Below, piece after piece: positions 25,763-34,928 of a DNA stretch of 64,000 bases. This DNA is from Arcicella aurantiaca (GTDB taxonomy: Bacteria > Bacteroidota > Bacteroidia > Cytophagales > Spirosomataceae). The translations under genes and the position numbers were made by a program. Within the stretch, counting starts at the first letter, position 1. Each line of letters begins with the position of its first letter. The notes below the pieces were generated by a model that had not been told where the DNA came from, did no database searches, and worked only from the letters and a program-made list of their open reading frames with translations. The stretch lies in NCBI RefSeq assembly GCF_003148625.1, contig NZ_QGGO01000005.1:42010-106009 (forward strand), written 5' to 3'.

Positions 25763-25850
25763 TGATTTCGGATTTCGGATTTTGGATTTTGGATTTCTGA
25801 ATTAAGATATTAATCTCAATTCGTTACTCTACATTCCGCATTCCAAATTA
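25763..25850. repeat. STRR-like heptamer repeat, GATTTTG type
   Basis: Five tandem 7-mers, GATTTCG, GATTTCG, GATTTTG, GATTTTG, GATTTCT, then a loop and CATTCCGCATTCCAAATTA as a partly complementary arm. It fills the rpsS-rplV gap. Confidence 0.8.
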
Positions 25851-26126
25851 TCTTTTGCCTTTATCTTTTTTTGCTGTGTGACCTCGGAAGTTACGAGTAG
25901 GAGCAAACTCACCTAATTTATGCCCAACCATGTTATCTGTTACAAATACAGGAATGAACTTGTTTCCGTTGTGTACTGCGAAAGTATGACCAACGAAATC
26001 AGGTGAAATCATCGAACGGCGTGACCAAGTCTTAATAACTGACTTTTTACCCGATTCGGTCATGACTTGTACCTTGTTGTCAAGGCGATAGTCTATATAA
26101 GGTCCTTTTTTTAATGAACGTGCCAT
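25848..26126 (-). CDS. rpsS: 30S ribosomal protein S19
   Basis: A 92-residue protein: [46 protein letters not shown], and [16 protein letters not shown]. It lies in the 30S head. Only 4 bases separate it from rplB. Confidence 0.98.
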   Translation of the reverse strand: MARSLKKGPYIDYRLDNKVQVMTESGKKSVIKTWSRRSMISPDFVGHTFAVHNGNKFIPVFVTDNMVGHKLGEFAPTRNFRGHTAKKDKGKR

Positions 26127-26130
26127 CTAC

Positions 26131-26958
26131 CTATTTTTTCTTTCTACTGATGATTAGACGATTTGATTGTTTGTTCGGTGTACGTGTTTTCTTACCTTTC
26201 GCTAATAAACCGTTACGTGAACGAGGGTGACCTCCTGATGAGCGACCCTCACCACCACCCATTGGGTGATCGACTGGGTTCATAACTACACCACGAACTC
26301 TTGGACGACGACCTAACCAACGATGACGACCTGCTTTACCCATATTGGTATTCATGTGGTCTGAGTTAGACACCGAACCAACAGTTGCTAAACATCTTGA
26401 CAATACCATACGCATCTCACCTGAAGGCAATTTTAACGTTGCGTATTTGCTATCACGAGCCAACAATTGTGCATAAGTACCTGCTGAACGTGCCATTTCA
26501 GCACCGCCACCTGGGCGAAGTTCGATTGCGTGTACAATTGTACCTGTTGGGATGTTTGCTAAAGGAATAGTGTTACCTACTTCTGGAGCTGCTGTTGCAG
26601 ATGAAATTACAGTTTGTCCAACTTTAATTCCTGCTGGTGCAATGATGTAAGCCTTTTCGCCATCTGTATATTCGATTAGAGCGATACGTGCTGTACGGTT
26701 TGGATCGTATTCAACTGTCAAAACTGTTGCTTCAACATCGAATTTATTACGATGAAAATCGATGATACGGTAACGACGTTTGTGTCCTCCACCGATATAA
26801 CGCATGGCACGGTGTCCATCTGCGTTACGACCACCTGTTCTTTTAACAACATCCAATAAAGGCTTGTACGGCTTTGAAGCAGTTATTTCTTCAAAAGTCG
26901 GAGCAATTCTTTGACGTTGTCCTGGAGTTGTTGGTTTTATTTTTCTTGTAGCTGCCAT
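26131..26958 (-). CDS. rplB: 50S ribosomal protein L2
   Basis: A 275-residue protein with [39 protein letters not shown], and the conserved C-terminal block [18 protein letters not shown] carrying the histidine near the peptidyl transferase centre. Normal length. Confidence 0.98.
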   Translation of the reverse strand: MAATRKIKPTTPGQRQRIAPTFEEITASKPYKPLLDVVKRTGGRNADGHRAMRYIGGGHKRRYRIIDFHRNKFDVEATVLTVEYDPNRTARIALIEYTDGEKAYIIAPAGIKVGQTVISSATAAPEVGNTIPLANIPTGTIVHAIELRPGGGAEMARSAGTYAQLLARDSKYATLKLPSGEMRMVLSRCLATVGSVSNSDHMNTNMGKAGRHRWLGRRPRVRGVVMNPVDHPMGGGEGRSSGGHPRSRNGLLAKGKKTRTPNKQSNRLIISRKKK

Positions 26959-27031
26959 TTCTGTGCTTTGTTCAATTATCGGGATGAACTCCCATAGTTT
27001 TCAATTATTAATTAAAAATCAATAATTGTGA

Positions 27032-27319
27032 TTAAATTCCATCATAGAAATCAATAACTTCACCTTTAGCGATAGTTACGATTGCTTTTTTGAATGTTGA
27101 AGTAATTCCAGATGTTACCTTAGTTCTGGTACTTCTTGATTTCTTCTTACCAAATTGACGAAGAGTGTTTACGGCTACCACCTCAACACCATACATTTTC
27201 TTGATTTCCTTTGCAATTTCGATTTTATTCGTCTTGTTGGCTACCTCGAAAACGTACTGACCGCCTTTCTGTAAGTCCTGAGATTTCTCAGTAAGAATTG
27301 GTCTTTTGATAATGCTCAT
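27032..27319 (-). CDS. rplW: 50S ribosomal protein L23
   Basis: A 95-residue protein: MSIIKRPILTEKSQDLQKGGQYVFEVANKTNKIEIAKEIKKMYGVEV. It is at the tunnel exit, where trigger factor and SRP dock. Normal length and place. Confidence 0.97.
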   Translation of the reverse strand: MSIIKRPILTEKSQDLQKGGQYVFEVANKTNKIEIAKEIKKMYGVEVVAVNTLRQFGKKKSRSTRTKVTSGITSTFKKAIVTIAKGEVIDFYDGI

Positions 27320-27326
27320 TGTTTTC

Positions 27327-27385
27327 AGTCTTAAAGTCGAAAGTCATAAGTCGTAGTGTTTAATAATACAACTCTAACCTCTGAC
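27327..27385. repeat. STRR-like heptamer repeat, AAGTCGT type
   Basis: AAAGTCG, AAAGTCA, TAAGTCG words on the left, ACAACTCTAACCTCTGACTG as a loosely complementary right arm. It fills the rplD-rplW gap and is the same word class as the copy at 24424. Confidence 0.65.
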
Positions 27386-27390
27386 TGCTA

Positions 27391-28020
27391 TTATTTACTA
27401 AAAGATGATTCGATTGCTGCAATTGCACCTTCTACAATAAGTAGTTGAGTTGCATTTACTAAATCATAAGTATTAACTTGTCCAGCTGTTCCGATTTGTG
27501 CTTTTGGCACGTTACGTCCTGACAAATAAACATTTTTATTGTCTTCTGGCAAAATCAACAATGTTTTCTTTCCTGATAATGAAAGAGCATCTAACATTGC
27601 GATATATGATTTTGTTTTAGGAGCATCGAAAGAAAAACCTTCTAAGATAGTCACGTTTCCACCTTGTGCTTTTGCAGCAAATGCAGACTGACGTGCTAAA
27701 GATTTTACTTTTTTGTTCACTTTGAAAGAGTAATCTCTTGGTACTGGCCCGAAAATACGTCCACCACCTTTCATCAAAGGTGATTTAGCAGAACCTGCAC
27801 GAGCACCACCTGTTCCTTTTTGTTTTTTCAACTTACGAGTTGAACGAGAAACCTCTGCTCTTTCTTTTGATTTGTGAGTTCCTTGACGTTGGTTTGCCAA
27901 GAATTGCTTCACGTCTAACCAAACTACGTGTTCGTTTGGTTCGATGCCAAAGATTTCGTCAGAAAGAGTTACTTTCTTTCCTGTCTCTTTGCCTTGTATA
28001 TTTAAAACTGATAATTCCAT
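27391..28020 (-). CDS. rplD: 50S ribosomal protein L4
   Basis: 209 residues from the ATG at 28020 (MELSVLNIQGKETGKKV); the frame is open for 28 more codons upstream, but they fall in the heptamer repeat and are not family-like. The tunnel loop KKQKGTGGARAGSAKSPLMKGGG is present. In E. coli L4 represses the S10 operon. Confidence 0.96.
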   Translation of the reverse strand: MELSVLNIQGKETGKKVTLSDEIFGIEPNEHVVWLDVKQFLANQRQGTHKSKERAEVSRSTRKLKKQKGTGGARAGSAKSPLMKGGGRIFGPVPRDYSFKVNKKVKSLARQSAFAAKAQGGNVTILEGFSFDAPKTKSYIAMLDALSLSGKKTLLILPEDNKNVYLSGRNVPKAQIGTAGQVNTYDLVNATQLLIVEGAIAAIESSFSK

Positions 28021-28025
28021 TTGTC

Positions 28026-28126
28026 TAATTTGAAAATTAGTTAATTTTGAAAATTTGAAAATTGATGACTTTCGATACTTAAAAATTGCTAAATCAGCAA
28101 TCAAATATCTTTCAAATTTTCAAATC
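28026..28126. repeat. STRR-like inverted repeat, AATTTGAAA type
   Basis: TTTTGAAAATTTGAAAATTG on the left, CTTTCAAATTTTCAAATC on the right. It fills the rplC-rplD gap and touches the rplC stop. Confidence 0.75.
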
Positions 28127-28743
28127 TATTTTTCAAGAATAACGTATGAGTTTTTCGCTCCTGGTACAGAACCTGACACTACGATAAGGTTTTTATCTGC
28201 ATAAACTTTCAAAATTTGTAAATTTTGAACTGTTACACGATTTCCACCAGTACGACCTGCCATGCGAATACCTTTGAATACACGAGATGGGAATGAACAA
28301 GCACCAATTGAACCTGGGTGACGACCACGGTTGTGCTGTCCGTGAGTTTGACCACCTACCCCTGCAAATCCATGACGTTTAACAACACCTTGAAAACCTT
28401 TACCTTTAGATGTTCCAACTGCATCAACGAAGTCTCCTTCTGCGAACAATTCTGCTGTAATGGTTTCTCCTAATGTAAGTGGTGAGTCAAAAGATCTAAA
28501 CTCAACGAGTTTTTTCTTTGGAGTGGTACCTGCTTTTTTGAAGTGACCTAAAAGAGGTTGCGTAGTATGCTTCTCTTTTTTCTCGCCATAGCCTAATTGA
28601 ATAGCACTATAACCTTCTTTTTCTACTGTTTTTACTTGCGTTACTACACAAGGACCGGCTTCAATCAGCGTACAAGCAACGGCAGAACCGTCAGCGTTGT
28701 AGAGGCTGGTCATACCGATTTTCTTTCCGATAATTCCAGACAT
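28126..28743 (-). CDS. rplC: 50S ribosomal protein L3
   Basis: A 205-residue protein: [36 protein letters not shown], and the loop [23 protein letters not shown] that reaches the peptidyl transferase centre and holds the glutamine methylated by PrmB in other bacteria. It is the first gene of this ribosomal operon; rpsJ, which normally comes before it, is not here. Confidence 0.98.
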   Translation of the reverse strand: MSGIIGKKIGMTSLYNADGSAVACTLIEAGPCVVTQVKTVEKEGYSAIQLGYGEKKEKHTTQPLLGHFKKAGTTPKKKLVEFRSFDSPLTLGETITAELFAEGDFVDAVGTSKGKGFQGVVKRHGFAGVGGQTHGQHNRGRHPGSIGACSFPSRVFKGIRMAGRTGGNRVTVQNLQILKVYADKNLIVVSGSVPGAKNSYVILEK

Positions 28744-29190
28744 TTTATTAGAATAAAACGTTAATAATTGATTGTAAATGAACGAGTTACGATTGTCATC
28801 ACGACAATCTCCGTAAAACGGATTGCAAAGGTCGGAATTTTATTTGGCATAAACAAAAATCTATGAAAATAAATTCACTTCTACAAAAATGACAAAAATA
28901 ACTGAAAAGCAACAAGATATGCTCGGGCAGGACAGACCAAAACGTCTGCAATACGAAAGAATGTTCTTGTGTAGCTTAACATTAAAATTAATTGATGGGC
29001 ATTCAACGAATTAATCCAATATCAGTTCTGACACTATTTGAATTTGAAATATGTTAATCTATATTTCAAAACTGTAAAAGTTTAACCTTTACTAAAAGGA
29101 TTTAGCTGCTGAATATTTCTATTAATTTTTAAATTTTATCGAGTTCTGCCAACCCGTATAAAAACAGAGAAATATTTTGTTTACTAAATC
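28744..29190 (-). other. Long leader of the ribosomal operon
   Basis: About 450 bases between the predicted promoter and rplC with no convincing gene, tRNA or rpsJ. It holds a hairpin GATTGTC/GACAATC (28791-28809) followed by TCCGT/ACGGA (28810-28822), and a REP-like CAGAC/GTCTG palindrome (28933-28949). These could be REP-like insertions or a regulatory leader. Confidence 0.5.
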
Positions 29191-29196
29191 GGACTG

Positions 29197-29226
29197 CAAA
29201 ATTAGCACTTTCTTTTTGAATTACAA
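29197..29226 (-). promoter_or_regulatory. Predicted promoter of the ribosomal operon
   Basis: On the minus strand TTG (29226-29224), a 19-base spacer, and TAATTTTG (29204-29197) followed by CAG. Boxes and spacing fit the Bacteroidota consensus well. Confidence 0.6.
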
Positions 29227-29376
29227 GGGGTTATGGAAAATATTTTCTGTTTTTTTTATATTTCCTGTGTCCAGAATTGTATTTAGGATTTTAAGTCTGA
29301 ATTAGAAATTTATCCGTACATTTTACACCTTTTGTCCGCTTGATAATTTTCATCTGACAAAACCAAAGTCCTTGCT

Positions 29377-29384
29377 TATCTTTG
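29377..29384 (+). promoter_or_regulatory. Predicted -7 element of the glycosyltransferase operon
   Basis: TATCTTTG matches TAnnTTTG and lies about 70 bases before the glycosyltransferase start. No good TTG is seen at the -33 position. The stretch 29227-29452 contains nothing else I can name. Confidence 0.4.
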
Positions 29385-29452
29385 TGTCCCATTAAATTGA
29401 GGCGAGAGTTTTCAATATTCATCCCTCCTACGTGTTTATCAATCATCATTCC

Positions 29453-30202
29453 ATGAAAATATCCGTTATTACCGTTTCTTTTAATAGTGCCAAAACGATT
29501 CGCCAAACCATTGAGAGTGTACTTACTCAAGATTATCCTGATTTGGAGTATATTGTAATTGATGGAGCTTCTAAAGATGGGACTGTTGATATTCTGAAAT
29601 CTTTTGGAGATAAAATCAAATTTATATCTGAACCTGATAAAGGTATTTATGATGCTTTAAATAAAGGTGTAAAAATGGCGACGGGAGATGTTATAGGAAC
29701 GATTGGTGGCGATGATTTTTATCCTAACAACCAAGTCATTAGTCATATTGCCAAAGCATTTGAAGATAATAAAACAGATGCGGTTTATGGAGACAAACAA
29801 TATGTAAACTTGGGTGATGACCAAACGATTGTACGTTACTGGCGGTCGGGTGAGTATGTACGTGAGAATTGGTTGAAAGGTTGGATGCCTCCACATTTAT
29901 CGTTTTACTTAAAAAAGTCTGCTTTTGAGAAATACGGCTATTATATCACAGACTTTACTTGTTCTGGTGATTATGAGTTGATGTTGAGAATGTTATATAA
30001 AAATAATCTCTCTGCCAGTTATTTGCCAGAAGTTGTGATGACGATGAGAAATGGTGGTACAAGCACTGCTTCTTGGAAACATCGCTACCGTGCTAATATG
30101 GAAGACCGAAGAGCTTGGGCAATCAATAATCTAAAACCACATTGGTACACTTTATGGATGAAACCAATTGCTAAAATTGGACAATTGTTTATGAAATCTT
30201 AA
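29453..30202 (+). CDS. Family 2 glycosyltransferase
   Basis: 249 residues from the ATG at 29453 (MKISVITVSFNSAKTIRQTIES); an ATG seven codons earlier is less family-like. It is a GT-A enzyme of the WcaA type: DGASKDGTVDILKS, then the D-x-D-like GGDDFY (about residues 89-94) that holds the sugar nucleotide through a metal, and CSGDYELMLRM for the acceptor side. It probably adds a sugar to a surface polysaccharide or lipid. It is the first of three co-directional genes with 38- and 59-base gaps. Confidence 0.9.
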   Translation: MKISVITVSFNSAKTIRQTIESVLTQDYPDLEYIVIDGASKDGTVDILKSFGDKIKFISEPDKGIYDALNKGVKMATGDVIGTIGGDDFYPNNQVISHIAKAFEDNKTDAVYGDKQYVNLGDDQTIVRYWRSGEYVRENWLKGWMPPHLSFYLKKSAFEKYGYYITDFTCSGDYELMLRMLYKNNLSASYLPEVVMTMRNGGTSTASWKHRYRANMEDRRAWAINNLKPHWYTLWMKPIAKIGQLFMKS

Positions 30203-30214
30203 AATATTAAATTT

Positions 30215-30230
30215 CGGACAGGGCTGTCCG
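30215..30230. repeat. REP-like palindrome between glycosyltransferase and formyltransferase
   Basis: CGGACAGGGCTGTCCG is a perfect 7-bp inverted pair around GG, followed by TGCTACAT. The trailing CTAC matches that after the palindrome at 7926. Confidence 0.6.
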
Positions 30231-30240
30231 TGCTACATAT

Positions 30241-31005
30241 ATGCGTATAATTTTGCTTACCCAAGACGACCCATTTTATTTGGCTCAGAATATTGATTAT
30301 TTGATTAAAAATATGCCTAAGCATTCGGAAGTGGTGGCGACGGTGGTTTTTGATGTTTCTCCATTTGGGAAAAGAGAATCTTTTTCGGATAAACTCAAAA
30401 AGACTTATGATATTTTTGGTTTGGGATTCTTCGTCAATTACGGAGTAAAATTTGTCATGTCGAAATTGAACCCGAATAAGAAGGTTAAAAATATTTTGGC
30501 AAAACATAACGTACCGTTGGTGGAAATTGAAGGAAATATCAATAAAGTTGAAAATCTTGAACGTTTGAAGGCTTATAAACCTGATTTATTAATTTCAATT
30601 GCAGGGAATCAAATTTTCAAATTGCCTCTTATCAATCTTGCTCCTAAAGGTTGTCTGAATTTACATACGGCACTTTTACCTAAATATCGTGGATTAATGC
30701 CTTCGTTTTGGGTAATTAAGAATAATGAAAAATATACGGGTGTTTCTGTGTTTTTTGTAGATGAAGGAATTGACAGTGGTGATATTTTGGTACAGAAAAA
30801 AGTAGAAATTGGCAACAAAACGCAAGCAGAATTAATTGACCATACTAAATTATTGGGAATGCAGGCAATTTTGGAATCGGTTGAGAAAATACATACGGGT
30901 GGGTACGAGTTGATTCCAAACCCGAATGAAGAAATGACGTATTTTTCTTTCCCTACTAAAGATGACGTAAAAGAGTTTTTAGCGGCTGGAAAGAGGTTTT
31001 ATTAA
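30241..31005 (+). CDS. Formyltransferase-family protein (Fmt/ArnA-like)
   Basis: A 254-residue protein with the formyltransferase catalytic triad: N123 (ISIAGNQIF), H142 (LNLHTALLPKYRG) and D178 (DEGIDSGDIL). The family moves a formyl group from 10-formyl-tetrahydrofolate to an amine. It is too short and too different at the start to be methionyl-tRNA formyltransferase, which has an added C-terminal domain. Beside a glycosyltransferase and a polysaccharide deacetylase, an N-formyl amino-sugar is the likely product; this is inferred. Confidence 0.85.
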   Translation: MRIILLTQDDPFYLAQNIDYLIKNMPKHSEVVATVVFDVSPFGKRESFSDKLKKTYDIFGLGFFVNYGVKFVMSKLNPNKKVKNILAKHNVPLVEIEGNINKVENLERLKAYKPDLLISIAGNQIFKLPLINLAPKGCLNLHTALLPKYRGLMPSFWVIKNNEKYTGVSVFFVDEGIDSGDILVQKKVEIGNKTQAELIDHTKLLGMQAILESVEKIHTGGYELIPNPNEEMTYFSFPTKDDVKEFLAAGKRFY

Positions 31006-31012
31006 AAGTAAC

Positions 31013-31053
31013 GCAGGTTTTAACCTGCATAACTAATACAGACTAAAGTCTGT
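31013..31053. repeat. REP-like doublet
   Basis: GCAGGTTTTAACCTGC (31013-31028) and ACAGACTAAAGTCTGT (31038-31053), flanked outside by GTAAC and GTTAC, i.e. two palindromes in inverted arrangement. A second doublet of the same design is at 62518-62565. Confidence 0.75.
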
Positions 31054-31064
31054 GTTACTATTTT

Positions 31065-31913
31065 ATGAATATTCTTACTTTTGACATAGAGGAGTGGTTT
31101 CATATTTTGGATAATGATTCGACGAAGACAGAGGCAGATTGGGCGAAATATCCAACTCGAATCCATGAAAATATGGAACGTATTTTTCAGCTTTTAGAAG
31201 ATACAAATCAGCAAGCTACTTTTTTCTGCTTGGGTTGGGTTGCTCGAAAACATCCCGATATTATTCGTTCAATTGCCGATAAAGGTTATGAAATTGCGAC
31301 ACATTCTGATTTACATCAATTGGCTTATGAACAAAATAGAACGGAATTCAAAAACGATTTAGAAACTTCTATCAAAGCATTGGAAGATGTGATTGGTAAG
31401 AAAATCAGAGCGTACAGAGCTCCCGGATTTTCGATAAAACAAGAGAATAAGTGGGTTTTTGAAGTTTTAGCAGAAAATGGCATTGAAGTAGATTGTTCGG
31501 TTTTTCCTGCAAAACGCTCGCACGGAGGATTTGAACAATTTGGCATTGCTGAACCATGTTGGATTGATATTGACGGTATTCGACTAAAGGAATTTCCAAT
31601 TAATACTTTTAATGGTTTTGGAACGCCTTTGATTTTTTCGGGAGGTGGCTATTTTAGATTGCTTCCTTATACCGTTTTGCAACAATTAACAAGGCAGTCG
31701 GAATATGTGATGACTTATTTTCATCCAAGAGACTTTGACGCCAATCAACCTATGATTGAAGAATTGAGTCGTTTACGGAAATTCAAATCATATTATGGTT
31801 TAGGAGGTTGTTTAGGTAAACTTCAAGAATTATTGACAGATTTTCCTTTTATAGATTTGGCTTCTGCCGAAAAATTAGTTGACTGGAATAATGCAAAAAC
31901 GGTAAAAATATAA
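31065..31913 (+). CDS. Polysaccharide deacetylase (NodB fold, DUF3473-like)
   Basis: A 282-residue enzyme. The start [17 protein letters not shown] is typical of exopolysaccharide-locus deacetylases. Metal ligands are D7 and the H80-S-D-L-H84 motif; RAPGFS (about 124-129) supplies the catalytic arginine and the C-terminal TYFHPRDFD another motif. It removes N-acetyl groups from sugar polymers or lipid-linked sugars. No signal peptide is seen, so it probably acts in the cytoplasm on a precursor, providing the free amine that the formyltransferase upstream could use. Confidence 0.88.
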   Translation: MNILTFDIEEWFHILDNDSTKTEADWAKYPTRIHENMERIFQLLEDTNQQATFFCLGWVARKHPDIIRSIADKGYEIATHSDLHQLAYEQNRTEFKNDLETSIKALEDVIGKKIRAYRAPGFSIKQENKWVFEVLAENGIEVDCSVFPAKRSHGGFEQFGIAEPCWIDIDGIRLKEFPINTFNGFGTPLIFSGGGYFRLLPYTVLQQLTRQSEYVMTYFHPRDFDANQPMIEELSRLRKFKSYYGLGGCLGKLQELLTDFPFIDLASAEKLVDWNNAKTVKI

Positions 31914-32010
31914 TAGACTTCCTGCGAAAGTATTTTAAGTCGTAAAACAACATCTTTTCGAGTGAAAATATACCATTTTTCAATCATAAAACACTTTCGC
32001 AGGAAGTCTA
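31914..32010. mobile_element. Complete MITE-like element, 97 bp
   Basis: It begins TAGACTTCCTGCGAAAGT and ends with the exact reverse complement of these 18 bases; pairing goes on for five more bases after one mismatch. It has no room for a gene. The outer TA on each side may be a duplicated target, as for IS630/Tc1-type transposases. It starts directly after the deacetylase stop codon. A partial relative is at 8121. Confidence 0.7.
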
Positions 32011-32029
32011 CTCTTTAATACCTTATTTC

Positions 32030-32063
32030 AACTTCTCAAAAGTTTTAGCACTTTCGAGAAGTT
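32030..32063. terminator. Hairpin downstream of the deacetylase operon
   Basis: AACTTCTC pairs with GAGAAGTT, and inside AAAGT with ACTTT across one mismatch. It lies between converging genes and probably ends transcription from both sides. Confidence 0.5.
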
Positions 32064-32129
32064 CCCCCAAAAGTATTTGTACCCAAATTATATTGGATGA
32101 AGACTTTTGAATTTTATATCATTTATCAT

Positions 32130-32420
32130 CTACACTTGTGCTACTCTAAATAATTGAACGTCAAATTTCTCCCAAACTTTTTGTTGAATATATGGTTCTG
32201 AATCAATCCAATTTTGAAGTTGGTTTTCATTCTCAAACTGTAAAATCATCGTTGAGCCAATCATCTTTCCATCATCATTGAGCATCGCCCCGCCAATAAT
32301 AAAATTACCGTTTTCTTTCAGTTTTTTGGCTCCTTCCAAATGAAAAGGTCTGACAGTCATTCGTCTGTCTAAGGCATTTTCGTCTGTTCCGTCGTAAGCA
32401 GTTATTAAGTATTGATTCAT
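32130..32420 (-). CDS. YciI-family protein
   Basis: 96 residues from the ATG at 32420 (MNQYLITAYDG); an upstream ATG would add seven residues foreign to the family. It has the ferredoxin-like YciI fold: RPFHLEGAKKL with the conserved His, IIGGAMLNDDGKMIGSTMIL, and WIDSEPYIQQKVWEKFDV. Members are small cytosolic proteins with a dehalogenase-like active site and mostly unknown substrates. It is a single gene with the Crp-family regulator divergent beyond a 287-base gap (32421-32707) in which I see nothing certain. Confidence 0.88.
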   Translation of the reverse strand: MNQYLITAYDGTDENALDRRMTVRPFHLEGAKKLKENGNFIIGGAMLNDDGKMIGSTMILQFENENQLQNWIDSEPYIQQKVWEKFDVQLFRVAQV

Positions 32421-32707
32421 AAATATTGATTTTTCACTCAAAAAATTGAGTAATGTGTGACTTTTTAATATTGATAGGGTCTTAAAATACGAATTAAAAT
32501 CCTTACAATTTACTTTTTTAGTGTAACAAACAAGCTTTCAATATCATTTATTGCTACTTTTTTCTTCAGTATATGCAATAAAAGAGGCGTTTATCCACTT
32601 TTATAACCTTAATTACCATTTGATAATTTTTCAAACACAAAAAAAGTTGTTTTTTTGATGCCGCTATTATTCCTAAATATGACAATCCGCCGATTACCCT
32701 AAATATT

Positions 32708-33283
32708 ATGACCCCAAATTTTATACAGTTTATTCAGCAGATTGTACCTTTTACCGATGAAGAATTACAAAACGCAAAGCATTTATTTACCGAAAAATCA
32801 TTAAAAAAAGGTGAGTTTTGGGTAAAAGAAGGTGAATTTAATGCAGATATGCTTTTTGTTAACAAAGGTATGCTTAGGTCTTATTTCCTTAAAGACGAAA
32901 CAGAAAAAACATTTGACTTAACTATTGAAAATCAATTGGTTACTTGCACTTACTGTTATTCTTTTGGACTTCCAAGTAAAGATTATATTCAAGCGATTGA
33001 AGATACTTATCTATGTATTATCTCAAAAGATAATTTAGATGCTCTTTATGAACAGTCTGTGAAATGGGAAAGACTTAGCAGAATTTTGTTTGAAGGTTAT
33101 ACCATTGGTCAGGAAGTCAGATTGCGTTCATTTATCGCAGAAACTGCTCAAGAACGTTACGAAAGGTTATCAGAAATGCAACCAGAATTAATGCGAAGAA
33201 CTCCACAGATTTATTTAGCAAACTTCTTAGGAATTACCCCCCAATCGCTAAGCCGTTTGCGTAGAAAAATTACCAGCAAATAA
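32708..33283 (+). CDS. Crp/Fnr-family transcriptional regulator
   Basis: A 191-residue protein. Residues about 20-115 form a cyclic-nucleotide-binding beta roll (LKKGEFWVKEGEFNADMLFVNKGMLRSYF), and the last 40 a winged helix (IYLANFLGITPQSLSRLRRKI). The phosphate-binding R-x-A-S/T cassette of CRP is not present, as in many Bacteroidota members, so the ligand is unknown. No clear target is adjacent. Confidence 0.88.
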   Translation: MTPNFIQFIQQIVPFTDEELQNAKHLFTEKSLKKGEFWVKEGEFNADMLFVNKGMLRSYFLKDETEKTFDLTIENQLVTCTYCYSFGLPSKDYIQAIEDTYLCIISKDNLDALYEQSVKWERLSRILFEGYTIGQEVRLRSFIAETAQERYERLSEMQPELMRRTPQIYLANFLGITPQSLSRLRRKITSK

Positions 33284-33345
33284 AGAAGAGAGGAGAAATG
33301 AAGAAAATAGAATTCTATCTTCATTTCTTCTCTCCTTTCTTTCCT
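33282..33345. terminator. Long hairpin between converging genes
   Basis: An imperfect inverted repeat of about 30 bp per arm (AGAGGAGAAATGAAG on the left, CTTCATTTCTTCTCTCC on the right) around a GAATTC centre. It probably ends both the regulator and the rocD transcripts. Confidence 0.6.
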
Positions 33346-33358
33346 TACTCTTCTAAAA

Positions 33359-34612
33359 TTACCAATTCAAAATAACTTTCTCGATAATATCACAAGCTTC
33401 ATTCATTTGAGCTTCTGTGATGACTAAAGGCGGAGCAAAACGAATTTTATTTCCGTGTGTTGGTTTTGCTAAAAGTCCATTTTCTTTAAAAGCTACGCAC
33501 ATTTCCCAAGCGGTTTCTCCTTCTTCGGAATCGTTGATTTCAATAGCATTCAAAAGTCCTTTCCCTCTCACTACGGTTAATAAATCTGAGCGTTTAGCCA
33601 TTAAATCATTCATTCTATTTCTGAATAATTGCCCCATTGCTTCCGCATTTTCAGCTAAATTTTCATCTTTAACCACTTGCAAAGCAGCCATCGTAACGGC
33701 ACAAGCCAATGGGTTTCCTCCATAAGTTGAACCGTGTTCACCCGGTTTGATGGTTAGCATTATTTCATCACGACAAAGCACTGCTGAAACAGGATATGTT
33801 CCACCCGAAAGTGCTTTTCCGAGAATTAAAATATCTGGTTGAAAACCTTCATGGTCGCAAGCCAAACGTTTTCCTGTACGTGCGATGCCCGTTTGTACTT
33901 CATCGGCAATGAAAAGTACATTTTTCTCACGACACATTTCGTAGGCTTTTTTCAAATATCCTTCGTCTGGAACAACAACACCTGCCTCTCCCTGAATAGG
34001 TTCAACCATAAAACCTGCTACATTTGGGTCTTTCAAAACCTCCGCCAAAGCCTCTAAATCATTGTACGGAATAATTTCATAACCTTGCAAAAGAGGGCCA
34101 TAATCAGAATAACTTGATGGGTCTGTCGATGATGAGATGGCGGCAATGGTACGTCCCCAAAAGTTACCCGCAGCATAAACCGTTTTAGCTTGATTTTGTG
34201 GAACGCCTTTCACTTTATACGCCCATTTACGAGTCAATTTTAAGGCTGTCTCCCCTCCTTCTGCCCCTGAGTTCATCATCAAAACTTTGTCGTAACCAAA
34301 ATACTCACAAAGGAATTTCTCACAAATACCTAATTGGTCATTGTAAAATGCACGAGACGTTAGAGTTAAATTTTGAGCTTGGGCAACTAATGCTTCAACA
34401 ATTTTTGGGTGGCAATGCCCCTGATTAACAGCACTATAAGCAGAAAGAAAGTCAAAATATTTATCACCTTCTACGTCCCAAACGAATACGCCTTCTCCAC
34501 GTTGGAGAACAACAGGCATTGGGTGATAATTATGAGCTCCGAAGCGGTCTTCGAGTTGAATAGCTTTGTCGGATGCTGATTGTATATTGATATTTTGTGT
34601 TGTGGAAGTCAT
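33359..34612 (-). CDS. rocD: Ornithine aminotransferase
   Basis: A 417-residue class-III PLP enzyme: [37 protein letters not shown], the PLP-phosphate region [14 protein letters not shown] and the Schiff-base lysine in [19 protein letters not shown]. It moves the delta-amino group of ornithine to 2-oxoglutarate to give glutamate semialdehyde, linking arginine and proline metabolism. The length fits ornithine rather than acetylornithine aminotransferases, though that alternative cannot be fully excluded. Confidence 0.9.
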   Translation of the reverse strand: MTSTTQNINIQSASDKAIQLEDRFGAHNYHPMPVVLQRGEGVFVWDVEGDKYFDFLSAYSAVNQGHCHPKIVEALVAQAQNLTLTSRAFYNDQLGICEKFLCEYFGYDKVLMMNSGAEGGETALKLTRKWAYKVKGVPQNQAKTVYAAGNFWGRTIAAISSSTDPSSYSDYGPLLQGYEIIPYNDLEALAEVLKDPNVAGFMVEPIQGEAGVVVPDEGYLKKAYEMCREKNVLFIADEVQTGIARTGKRLACDHEGFQPDILILGKALSGGTYPVSAVLCRDEIMLTIKPGEHGSTYGGNPLACAVTMAALQVVKDENLAENAEAMGQLFRNRMNDLMAKRSDLLTVVRGKGLLNAIEINDSEEGETAWEMCVAFKENGLLAKPTHGNKIRFAPPLVITEAQMNEACDIIEKVILNW

Positions 34613-34624
34613 GGTATTTTATCT

Positions 34625-34665
34625 TGAGGCACAAAGTAGCAAAGCCACCAAGGCACAAAGTGAGC
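34625..34665. repeat. Short tandem-word repeat, GGCACAAAG type
   Basis: GAGGCACAAAGTAGCAAAGC then CACCAAGGCACAAAGTG. It is a short degenerate tandem repeat of about 8 bases without a clear complementary arm. It lies in the 316-base gap upstream of rocD, which has nothing else that I can support. Confidence 0.5.
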
Positions 34666-34928
34666 GAGAATAAATTAATTGAAAAATGATATAAAAAGAT
34701 GATTTTAGGATTAAGCAATCCCGAAACCTCCAAGGAGATTTATCACGTACAAGATTTGTACAGAAACAGTGAGAATACGGTGAATTTTGCAGAAATGACC
34801 ATAAAGTGAACCCGTAGTAAATACACGACCCTTAGTCTTTTGAGCAAAGAGTTTAAAACCGTGATGATATTTACTTTGATATTCGTTCATATTCCTCAAA
34901 AATACGAAAGAATAAACTTTTTTCAAAA

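Noticed and set aside
28744..29452. tRNA or small RNA gene in the longest gap
   Set aside because: No T-loop-like GGTTCRA motif or cloverleaf could be found on either strand by eye; a tRNAscan-SE run would settle it.
29291..29530. 79-residue open frame on the minus strand upstream of rplC
   Set aside because: It overlaps the start of the glycosyltransferase gene and its promoter; not S10 and no known domain.
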